DNA of 64,000 nt, taken from positions 16,831 through 80,830 of the forward strand of contig JANAVB010015614.1 of the NCBI GenBank assembly GCA_029216955.1, written 5' to 3'. This DNA comes from Iris pallida (lineage: Eukaryota > Streptophyta > Magnoliopsida > Asparagales > Iridaceae). Below, one piece after another: positions 12,753 to 21,249 of the stretch. Both the position numbers and the translations under genes were made by a program. The notes beneath the pieces are model-generated. The model had not been told where the DNA came from. It did no database searches and worked only from the letters and a program-made list of their open reading frames with translations. How positions within the stretch are numbered: the first letter of the stretch is position 1; each line of letters begins with the position of its first letter.

Positions 12753-13164
12753 GTATCGGATGTTTAGTGCAGGGTACGTGACATTGTGAAAGCAATACAA
12801 AGTAGCAGTAAAAGGTAATGTGATGCTCAACCAGCAATGCACAAACTAAATATGTACAGGACATCTTGATGATGGCAATTTCATGACAAGTGCAGTATAA
12901 AATTTGTGTTCCTAGCAATATGGGTGGTGCACAGATGCTAGGATATGCATCTAGGGTGTTTAGAGTGTTAAACAAACATGGTATAACCAAAACGACAGAC
13001 TTCACACCACAGAACAGTGAACACAAAGAATAAATCATAACCCGAGCCTCCCCCTTGGCCAAATAACCCATCAAACCCTCTCCAATTCACATGGCACAGC
13101 CCACACATATATAACAGTATATTAGCAACATTATAGACTAATTACAATTGAAAATGGAGTGAGA

Positions 13165-13496
13165 ACCCTGCCCCCATTCCCGACCCCCCCCCCCGACCCC
13201 CCCTACCCCCATTCAACACCCCCCCCGACCCCCCTGCCCTCTCCACCCCCCACCCCCCGAGCCCCCATTCAACACCCCCCCCGACCCCCCTGCCCTCTCC
13301 ACCCCCCACCCCCCCGACCCCCCTGCCCCCATTCCCCCACCCCCCCCGACCCCCCGACCCTCATTCCCCACCCCCCCCACCCCCTGCCCCCATTCCCCAC
13401 ACCCCCTCGACCCCCTGACCCCATTCACCACCCCCCCCGCCCTCTCCACCCCCCGCGAAGCCGACCCCCCCCCCCCACTCCCCCCCCCTCCGGCCC
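13165..13496 (+). repeat. C-rich tract with strong strand asymmetry
   Basis: Runs of four to nine C separated by short words (GACCCCCC, CCCATTC, CTCTCCACC). The minus strand is correspondingly G-run-rich and fits a G-quadruplex pattern. The proline-rich open frame across it follows from composition. Confidence 0.9.
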
Positions 13497-13514
13497 TAAA
13501 ACACAAAATTAGAG

Positions 13515-13519
13515 AAAAT

Positions 13520-13555
<36 letters not shown>

Positions 13556-13640
13556 GTAGAGAGAGAGAGAGAGCCGCGAGAGAGAGAGAGAGAGAGAGCC
13601 GCGCGCGAAAGAGGGAGAGCCGCGAGAGAGAGAGAGAGTT
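13515..13640 (+). repeat. (GA)n microsatellite with GAGAGCCGCG interruptions
   Basis: GA runs broken several times by GAGCCGCG. A (GA)n tract sits at the matching place in the outer element (about 19230-19258), so it seems to be an inherited part of the CACTA family's right-end region. Confidence 0.9.
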
Positions 13641-13674
13641 TTGGGGGAATGAAAAATTCCCCCCCGTCGGTTCA

Positions 13675-14043
13675 ATTTAAGTTAGGGCACAGAATCTAGC
13701 GACGGAATAGCGACGGAATAAATTAGTCGCTAAACCGTCGCCAATTAAAAGGTGTTTTTCGACGGCTATATCCGTCGCTAGGTAGTCGCCAAAGTTCCCG
13801 CCAATGTTATAAAGATTTTGCCGCCAACATTTGCGACGAATAAGCGACGAAAAATAATCCGTCGCTAATGTTCGTCGACTTAGTGACGGAAACCCGACAA
13901 ATTTTTACATTTAAAATTGAAAAAAATTATGTTGTGTTGTCTGTCGCTAATCCGTCGCTAAGATGTCGGAAATTGGTCGCTATTAGCGACGGAATCCTTC
14001 CGTCGCTAAATGTCCGTCGGTAAAGTGGAGTATTTTAGTAGTG
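13675..14043. repeat. Inner CACTA right subterminal repeats and TIR (GACGG type)
   Basis: TAGCGACGG and CCGTCGCTA motifs on both strands, ending TTTTAGTAGTG at 14043, followed by the AAC target copy. Matches the left array in motif type. Confidence 0.88.
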
Positions 14044-14481
14044 AACGTCGCTAAATCTGCAAAAAAATAATAAAATAAAATACAGAATGTCTATTTCTTC
14101 CTGCAGTTTAAAAAAATAACTATTTCTCATTGTAGAATAGGATCCAAACAATCACAGAATGTCCATTTCTCACTGTACACAGGTTTCAGTCCCTATAACC
14201 AAGTCTACAACAATCACACAATGTCCAGTTCTCAGAATGTTCATTTCTCGCTGTACACAGGTTTCAGTCCCTATAACCAAGTCTACAACAATCACACAAC
14301 AACAAGTATCCAAATAACCAAGTCTACACCAAATAACAAAGTCTACAACCAAATAACCAAAGTCTACACACAACCAACAAATAGAATAGGATCCAAACAT
14401 CCAAATCTACACAACCAACAAATATCCAAGTCACAAACAAAGAACGAAACAAACACAAAGAAACAGTCCTAACTAGGACTA
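14044..14481 (+). repeat. Outer CACTA resumed: one subterminal unit and 77-bp direct repeats
   Basis: After the AAC target copy the outer element continues with GTCGCTAAATCTGC. Two copies of a block starting GTACACAGGTTTCAGTCCC occur at about 14175 and 14252, and smaller AACCAAGTCTACA repeats follow. This is likely the 3' untranslated region of the minus-strand gene ending at 14482. Confidence 0.75.
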
Positions 14482-16517
14482 CTAGGAATCTGGTGCAGGA
14501 GGGGCACCGCCGCGACGAAGGGATAAGAACAACTCATACTCCTCATGTGAAATCGATACCGATGGAGCAGGCAGTGACGTCGGTGGAGTCGGTGTCGAAG
14601 AAGAAGGCGGTAGAGGCGGCAGATTCGACGACGATGAAGGCACACCCGGAGGACCAGCACGCTCCAACGCTGTAAGTCGCTGGTGGTATGAATCATTGAT
14701 AGATAACATTCTATCACTGCTCCGGACCATCAATTTCTGTGCCAATCTCAGCCTCTCGGCCATGGTCACCTGTCCTATCTGCAGCTCCGTCACCGTGCGC
14801 TCTAACCCTCCAACTGTGCGCTCTGTCCTCTCAGTCGTCTCTCTGAGGTCCATAATGCCGCGGTCGAGCGTATCCAATCGTGCTAGCAGCGAAGGATCGT
14901 CCGTAGGGTGCTGAGACTGCTCCTCGATCCATCGTAGCAGGTCGTCACGGAGAGACTCCATCATCTGGTGGACTCGGGCAGACTCCTGGGACGGCTGTGG
15001 ACCATGCACACTAGCAGGAGATGCCCTAGAGGACTGGGTCACAACCAGGGCGCCATAGGATTCCGTACCGTAGTACGTACCCCTACGGAGTCCACCAGCG
15101 GCGGCCATCCACAGCTCGTCTGCCGACGGAGCTTGAGTGGGCTGCGAGGAAGTACCGGTCTCTCCTGCATCAGGTGTACTAGCAGCCGCCCGTTCCCGCA
15201 GCCTCTGATACTCGGCCTAGAAAGTATAGATAGTACTCTATAATTTCTAATTTCTAATTAATGTACTTATTATTACTAACTACATGAATATTTATTTGCA
15301 TCATATTTACTAAGTTATATTAAAATTGACACGAGTATTAAATTAAGATAATGTATTGTAATACTTACATAAGTCTGCTCGGCCCTCTCGTCAATAAGGT
15401 CACCGTCGCGACGATGGGTGGCCAGTAAGACGGTCACCATGTCGGCGTTACCGACCTTCCTTACCTGTAATTAAATATATTATCTTAGTAATAATTTATC
15501 GGTTTTGCATTAAAATAATATTTCTAAAAGAGGAAGACATACCAGACGACGAAAATGTTTCATCATCGGAATCGATCCACCGTTCCACTTCGAGGCATGT
15601 TGCCTAGCCGCCTTGGCCTTCTCCGACTTCTCCTTGTACCTTGGCTCGTCGAATCGAGCCTTCATCGCATTCCACTGATCAGGGGTGATCCAACCTTGGA
15701 TCGGCTTTCCGGTACGATCACGATCCTTCTGATCATTGATAGCGTCGCGGATCAGCTTGGCAGCGACAGCCGGAAACATCCCCTCGATAAGCTCGGTCCG
15801 GTGCGGTGGATAGAAAAACATATCCTAGAAGAGCGCAAACCAAATATTTATCAGTTATATATAATATGCAAAAATTATATGATTTATGTTAAAAGCAAAT
15901 ATATTTTAACCTTGAAGCGCGCAAACCAGAAGGCCTTCCTCTCATCCGGAGCATCATAGTAGTTAATCCAAGCACCACCATAATTATGTCTCAGCATGTG
16001 GCCTAGACGTCTCTGTACCTCTGGGGGACGATATCTATACAAACATATTATATTCATGAAAAAAGTTAATTTATGATAAAAACAGAAAGAAAAAAATTAT
16101 AAACCAAAACACCTACTTTGTACCGTCGGCCCAGATCTCCGTCCTCCTCTCCTCCGGAGGTGCGCACGCATCATCTGCATGATGCTGGTCGGCCGTCGGC
16201 GCCGCCGCCTCAGCCGTCGGTGCAGCATCCGCCATCTACTCATCCGTCTCCATCATCGTATCAGCAGCAGGAACGCTAGACGGGCGAGCACTCTCAACAG
16301 GTCTGGAACTACTCGTTCCAGGAGATATGCCACATGACGTCGTCCCAGCAGGCCCAGCTACTGTCCGATATAGAGGAGTAATCAGCGACGAGGATCCAGA
16401 GCCGGTACCAGTAGGAGGTACCGAAGGAAAACTTCGTCCTCTAGCAGTACCTGTAGGAAGTACCGAAGGATCATGACCTCGTCGTCCCCCTCGGAACGCT
16501 CCGCGATGACCTGCCAT
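14482..16517 (-). CDS. Outer CACTA second gene, Transposase_24-like, five exons, one in-frame stop
   Basis: Same layout as the inner element's gene. Exons: 16517-16117, 16034-15911 (124 nt, identical in length and phase to the inner one), 15824-15543 (282 nt), 15464-15369 (96 nt), 15216-14482 (735 nt with stop). All junctions have GT/AG and keep frame. Exon 1 starts MAGHRGAFRGGRRG and has a TAG at 16236-16238 after 93 codons, at once followed by ATG. Core motifs: RRLGHMLRHNYGGAWINYY, DMFFYPPHRTELIEG, RYKEKSEKAKAARQ. Exon 5 has a Thr/Glu/Arg-rich likely coiled coil (RETTERTERTVGGLERTV), then a Pro/Ser-rich tail. Re-initiation at the ATG after the stop would still give the conserved core. With its tnp2 core gone, this is the best-preserved gene of the outer element. 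Confidence 0.8.
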
Positions 16518-16544
16518 ACCTGATAACAGCATATAATAATACAA

Positions 16545-16690
16545 CAAATAATAGAGACTAGAAATATGAAAGTACAACAAATAATAGAGACTAGAAATAT
16601 GAAAGTACAACAAATAATAGAGACTAGAAATATAAAAGTACAACAAATAATAGAGACTAGAAATATGAAAGTACAACAAAGACAAGATAA
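16545..16690 (+). repeat. 33-bp tandem repeat, about four copies, upstream of the outer second gene
   Basis: Unit CAACAAATAATAGAGACTAG plus AAATATGAAAGTA, copies nearly identical. It lies just 5' of the minus-strand ATG at 16517, in the probable leader intron or promoter. Confidence 0.92.
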
Positions 16691-16789
16691 TAACCAAGAC
16701 AACATATGATGATACATTCTACAATAAACATCTAAGTCCAGATAATATATTCTAGAAGAAACATCTAAGTTCAGATAAGTATATCTCTC

Positions 16790-17640
16790 TCAATCATCTT
16801 CAGAATAATCATCTTGTTCGTCTTCATCGACCTCATCTTCCTCTTCCTCCTCATCTTCACTTTCATCTTCGCCTTCGTCGGCTTCGTCTTCCTCTTCGGA
16901 TAATTCTCCATCTTCTACATTATGTGTCGTATAATGCATAACTTTCATGGAGTCCACATCGACAATATTGGTTACAAGCGGTAGCTCGTCCTCCTGGTAA
17001 GCTTTTTCATCAACATCAAAAGTATCTCTAGCTTTAGTCTTGCATATTGCCCACCAGTCAGACTTCGTTGCTCTCCGTCTCGGATAAGCTGTGAAGTACA
17101 CGAGCTGAGCCTGAGTTGCTAGGACAAACGTTCGTAGCCTTGATATCTACCCTTGTAGTTTATATCCACAAGACCATGCTTGTCAATTTTCCAACCTTGA
17201 TTTTCAATCAGATCGAACCATTCACACTTGAACAACACGATCTTTGCAGGTTCTCTGCCATTATTATATGACAACTCCACAATCTCTCGCAAGATGCCAA
17301 AGAAATCATTTCCTGGATCGACGTCTTTGTAGTTCGAAGACTTGATACACAAACAACTATTTTTCGTGGAATCAAGATCCAGGAAGCTGTCTCTGATCGG
17401 AGCATTTGTCGACTTGAACCGAAAGCCATTGACACAGTAACTTGGCCATATTTTAACAAAAGTAATTGGTCCCTTGGCAAGAGTTCTAATTAATTCAATC
17501 TCGGGTGAAATTAGACGATCGACCTGAATATCAAAGAAGCGATAATAAGTTATTTATTGCGCAGTTGCATTAGAAGATGCCAGTAATTACCGAGCTACTT
17601 ACATATGGTGCACAATTTAGATAGAGGTCGGTAGAAGTGA
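16790..17640 (-). pseudogene. C-terminal remnant of a tnp2 transposase (DUF4216-like) in the outer CACTA
   Basis: Homologous to the last exons of the inner tnp2 gene. 17523-16790 corresponds to its exon 4, with a preserved AG acceptor. Motifs: SYCVNGFRFKST, FFGILREIVELSY, VLFKCEWFDL, KSDWWAICKTKARDTF. It ends in an acidic Asp/Glu tail and TGA at 16790-16792. A short exon-3 remnant with a GTAAGT donor is seen at about 17640-17604. A frameshift near 17130 separates RYQGYE from FVLATQAQLVYF. Nothing upstream matches the transposase core, so a large internal deletion removed it. Confidence 0.82.
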
Positions 17641-19300
17641 CAGTTTAGAGAAAACTAAGATTATTGGTGACATTTCACTCATTGACACTTCTTCACTATT
17701 ACTCACAAATGAATTGGTCGTCTCAGCTTGAAAATTTAATATTGTTTTGACAATCATTCAGCAAGTTGGATTAATATTGTTTTGAAAATTTAAGATTATT
17801 GTCATTATCCATAAGTTAGATTAATATTACTAGTTCAAAATTGACTAAAGTAACAGTTTATAACAATTATATGCATGTATAGATAATCTTATCCATAATT
17901 CGTTTTTGTTAAATAATGAAACATGCTGATCTATTCTGAAAAAAAATCGAAACATGATCATCGGTATCTTGTGAAAAAGTCATCAAGGGTGGCCTATACG
18001 TACCCGCTGGTGAGGGATAACGAGAAGGTCCTAGATTCCATCTAGGTCTAATTAAAAGTATCTAATGAAAACATAAGTTATTTCTGTCAAGTTAGTAGTT
18101 AAATTTATTAAGAGTCCATATTAGCTTTAATCCTATGAAAACTATGTGAACAAGTAGTTAACTAACAGTTCTAAGCTTTTTTTCTAAAATTTACTCCTAT
18201 GTGAACATGTATGCTACCATTCTTTTATGTTTATGTACTCATTTATTAGTTTGTTAACTAAAATAATAAATAATCTACATTTATAAAATACTAACCAAAG
18301 AGTGATACATCATAACTAACTACATGTATAAAATACTAACCAAAGAGTGATACATCATAATTCTTTTATGTTTATGACCATTGACCAATCATGAGTGATA
18401 CATCATAACTAACTACAAGTAGCTTATACAAAGCTTAAACAACTACAAGTTTATCCCATCACCAACGCGATGAGTCATTAGTTGTCTAGTTCATGTAAGG
18501 AGTAGGTGTCAATTTAATTTCTACATAGTCATATAACTAACGCTTAAAAAACTGAAATCTACTCCACATATTTTTATTTTATTTTTAAACCAGAGAATGT
18601 ATAAGTTGAGATAAAATAAATACTACATGAATAGGTGTAGTCCACCGACGGTTGTAAATAGCTACCATAAGCATTTGTCGAAATTTTTGAAGTATTACAA
18701 TGCATATATTCTAGGTGTAATTTATCGACGGTTGCAAATGACTACTACTTGTACTACTAACATCCAACTCCACATGCAACACATGAATTTATGAATAGAG
18801 CCGACTCCAATTCTAGTCGACCTAGGTCCCAAATTTACAATGGCCGCTAAATTTTCCTAAATTTTATGAAGACCTCCAAAATTTGCAAAACTATCTAAAT
18901 TTTACAAAAACGTCCCAAAAGTTTACAAACACCCCTATAATTTCAAAGCTTCCTAAAATTTATAAAAGCTCCAAAATTTTCATATAAGGGTCCTATTTTT
19001 AGGTTCGTCTAGGGTTTTATTTTTGCTAGGCCAGGAAAGTACATGAATACATGTCGAAATGAGAAAATCTAGGGTTAAGGTTTACCTTCAGATCAGGAGG
19101 GGGACGGCAGAGGAGGGGACGGCTCTCGATGACGGAAGAGGGACGGAGGAGAGGGCAGGCGGCGGAGGGGCAGAGGCGCTCTCGACCACGGAAGAGGCGG
19201 CGGAGGAGAACTCCTTAATTTCGAAATAAAATTTGAGAGAGAGAGAGAGAGAGAGAGATGGGTCGGGAATGGGGGGAAAAGAAAATTCTGAATTGTTATA
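17641..19300. other. Outer CACTA non-coding interior
   Basis: AT-rich, without recognisable exons. A block GAGTGATACATCATAA is repeated near 18300, 18345 and 18393. 18830-18980 is rich in AAATTTAC/AAATTTTC words. 19090-19260 is purine- and G-rich with (GA)n, parallel to the inner element's 5' region. The lost transposase exons would have lain here. Confidence 0.6.
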
Positions 19301-19309
19301 GTAAAAACT

Positions 19310-19600
19310 TAGCGATGTCGGTTAAAGACGTCGCTAAGCGTCGCTAACTTTAGTGATATTAACGACGTATTAGTCAGTACGTCTGTAAGCGTCGCTAATA
19401 TTAGGATATTAGCGACGTTCACCGACATATCCATGACGTACGTTTTTTAATAAAAAAACGTAGTCGCCATATGTCGTCGAACAACGCTGATAATGACGTC
19501 TTACAACGTCCTAATATTACGTCGCTAATTTATTAAAATTTAGCGACATTTTTGTCTTGTGTCGCTAATTACGTCGCTAAATTGAGTTATTCTAGTAGTG
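19310..19600. repeat. Outer CACTA right subterminal repeats and TIR
   Basis: TAGCGACGT/ACGTCGCTA motifs on both strands, ending TTCTAGTAGTG at 19600, then the AAA target copy. Confidence 0.88.
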
Positions 19601-19770
19601 AAAGGCCTTCTCAAGGAAAATCAAGCCAGCCTAAAGTAAGTCAGACTATCCCCAAGCCTAGAATTTTTAGAGTTTGTAGAAAATTGGGTCACAATTTTCG
19701 TAATTGTAAAGTACAGAAGCGAGATAGCTACAAAGAGCAAATGAAATCAAATGAACCGTCGTTGACTTAA
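19601..19770 (+). pseudogene. FAR1/Mutator-like transposase relic, 3' part
   Basis: Continuation of the gene broken at 4399. Removing the outer CACTA and one AAA copy gives an open frame across the junction, reading PVPTKERPSQGKSSQPK. The tail has a zinc-knuckle-like VCRKLGHNFRNC in which the first cysteine of the usual CCHC pattern is missing. The frame stops at 19768-19770. Such CCHC tails are common at the end of Mutator-like transposases. Confidence 0.75.
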
Positions 19771-19779
19771 TTTTCAACT

Positions 19780-20085
19780 TTTTTTTACAATTCTTCGTCA
19801 ATTTAACAAGGAAAATGGTAATCCTCAGTCAATTTTAACACGAAGGATGGTAATTCTCCGTCAATTTAATAAGGGGAATGGTCATTCTTCGTCCTTTTAG
19901 CACGGAGAATGGCAATTTTTTGTGTTATTTAAACGGAGAATTGACATTCTCCGTGGTTTTAACACGGAGAATGTCCATTCTCCTACATTCTAACATGGAG
20001 AATGGCAATTTCCCTTCAATTTAACAAGGAGAATGATAATTCTCCATAATTTTAACACGGAGAATAGTGTTGACGGGTGCACTGG
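19780..20085. repeat. Short repeats with the inverted motif GGAGAAT/ATTCTCC
   Basis: About eight units of some 35-40 bases with TTTAACACGGAGAATGG and ATTCTCCGT in alternation, so each unit can form a small hairpin. A further partial copy with TTTTGACACGGAGAATAGCC lies at about 21038-21075. No coding sense. Confidence 0.85.
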
Positions 20086-21030
20086 CCAGTACTCCATTGG
20101 GCGCATTAGTACATAGAGAATGGTGTTGACTTGGCAGAATTCGAAGGGGCGGATTTATTGGTATTAATGGCATATAAATGGCAGTAGTTGGGAGAGTTTG
20201 TTCTCGTCTTACTTAGCTTTTCTTATGAAGGGGCAGATGCATTGGTATTAATGCAAATTAATTGAATTGAATTCGAAGTGACTGCCACTTGGCGCATGAG
20301 TACGAGTTGTCTTTGCCTATAAACGGCAGTAGTGTAGGGAGAGTTTGTTCTCGTCTCACTTAGCTTTTCTTGGGGAGATGGACTCGACCGATCCCCTGCC
20401 TTGGCAAAACGCTTTTCTGTGGGTTGTCAATCTCCTCGTTCGAAGAAGCTTTGGTGGTGAAGTCCTTCAGAAGACTGAGATATGCCTAGTAGACTGTCCT
20501 TGTTCGTGCACTTCATCGACTGTGTGCCATGATGTTTGTTACTGGAAGAGCCCCTGGGTTAGGGTTGATTGCCAACCCACACTCTGTCGAAGCGCCCGTA
20601 CGTTGATTCGCTCTGACTATGCACGTGTTCCGTCTACGCACGTTGACAATGAAGTAATTTGCTCTGACGATGCACGGTGTTCCGTGTTCGTGCACTTCAT
20701 CAGAAGACTGAGATGTGCTAAGTGGATTGTCCGTGTTCGTGCACTTTATCGACTGTGTGTCATGATGTTGGTTACTGGGTTCGGGATCACCGCGGCCCAG
20801 TTTTTGTTATGCTGGAAGAGCCACAGGCTGTCGAAGGTGCCTGTTGCATCCAAAGATCGGGGTCGGACAATGGAGTGATTTGTTCTTACGATGTTATGCC
20901 TACGCACGTTGACGATGAAGTGATTTCCAACCCACACTATGTCGAAGCTGTAGCTTTTAGGCTTTTTTTCTTGGTAGTAGAATTTTATGTAGTAGTTCAG
21001 ACTTTCATATGTAAATAAAAATCAAGCTTT
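20086..21030 (+). other. Duplicated non-coding segment between inverted-motif repeats
   Basis: Two pairs of direct repeats are visible: GAGTTTGTTCTCGTC followed by ACTTAGCTTTTCTT at about 20197 and 20342, and a 75-bp block (CAGAAGACTGAGATRTGC onward) at about 20469 and 20703. CTATAAACGG near 20319 could be a TATA box. The longest forward frame here (177 codons) spans repeat copies and shows no domain, so no gene is called. Confidence 0.5.
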
Positions 21031-21249
21031 TCGTGGTTTTGACACGGAGAATAGCCATCCTCCGTGGTTTTAACAATGTAAATATAATTCAAAAATAATT
21101 TTATTATAAAAGACAGAGCAGAACAGACGTTACAAAAGACGCAGAAGAATAAAAGATAAACAGGTGATATAGAAAGAAGTTCCTTGCCCAATTATATTAT
21201 TGTTTTACAATGTCATTGCTAGTTTGGTAGTGTTACATATTCGCTTGAA

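Larger units (their letters stand above)
12021..13670. other. 5' region of inner tnp2 gene with foreign and simple repeats
   Basis: No exon was recognised. 12250-12350 resembles part of LTR C (near 56820), with shared words AGAACAGCACA and GTCACAACA. Tandem TATCGG repeats, a C-rich tract and (GA)n follow and are listed separately. 12760-13150 is unique-looking sequence without a gene. The promoter of the minus-strand tnp2 gene should lie here, but no clear TATA box could be fixed. Confidence 0.5.
4883..14043 (-). mobile_element. Inner CACTA transposon, 9.16 kb, nested in the outer one
   Basis: The left end is CACTACCAAAAAAACC and the right end, reversed, CACTACTAAAATACTCC, both continuing into ACTTTASCGACGG. 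The 3-bp duplication AAC is exact (4880-4882 and 14044-14046). Rejoining the flanks restores an ordinary stretch of the outer element's subterminal array. It carries a near-complete tnp2 gene (8171-12020) and a second gene (5930-7908), both on the minus strand. It is the younger of the two CACTA insertions by nesting and is the best candidate for a recently autonomous copy, although frameshifts are visible in both genes. Confidence 0.94.
4400..19600 (-). mobile_element. Outer CACTA (En/Spm-type) transposon, 15.2 kb including a nested element
   Basis: The left end reads CACTACCAGAATAAG and the right end, on the reverse strand, CACTACTAGAATAAC; the two stay similar for about 29 bases. The 3-bp target duplication AAA (4397-4399 and 19601-19603) matches the CACTA superfamily. 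Subterminal arrays of TAGCGACGT- and TACCGACGT-like motifs lie inside each end. Internal genes are on the minus strand: a second-gene product with one stop (14482-16517) and only the C-terminal part of a tnp2 gene (16790-17640). Without the 9.16-kb inner element it would be about 6.0 kb. Lacking the transposase core, it should be non-autonomous. Confidence 0.93.

Noticed and set aside
12537..13074. Open frames rich in ILPI or DTTD repeats
   Set aside because: They are translations of the TATCGG minisatellite in different frames.
13159..13512. Proline-rich open frame of 117 codons and its glycine-rich antisense frame
   Set aside because: Both follow from the C-run composition; no domain, no splice context, and it lies in the upstream region of a transposon gene.
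14221..14472. 83-codon forward frame rich in Asn/Gln/Thr
   Set aside because: Made of the 77-bp and AACCAAGTCTACA repeats in the transposon's 3' region.
16545..16690. CRISPR-like array
   Set aside because: Units are adjacent with no variable spacers, and the context is a plant transposon; the same holds for the arrays at 24756, 30041 and 56436.
20345..20878. 177-codon forward frame
   Set aside because: It spans two copies of a duplicated block with different readings in each; no conserved domain.
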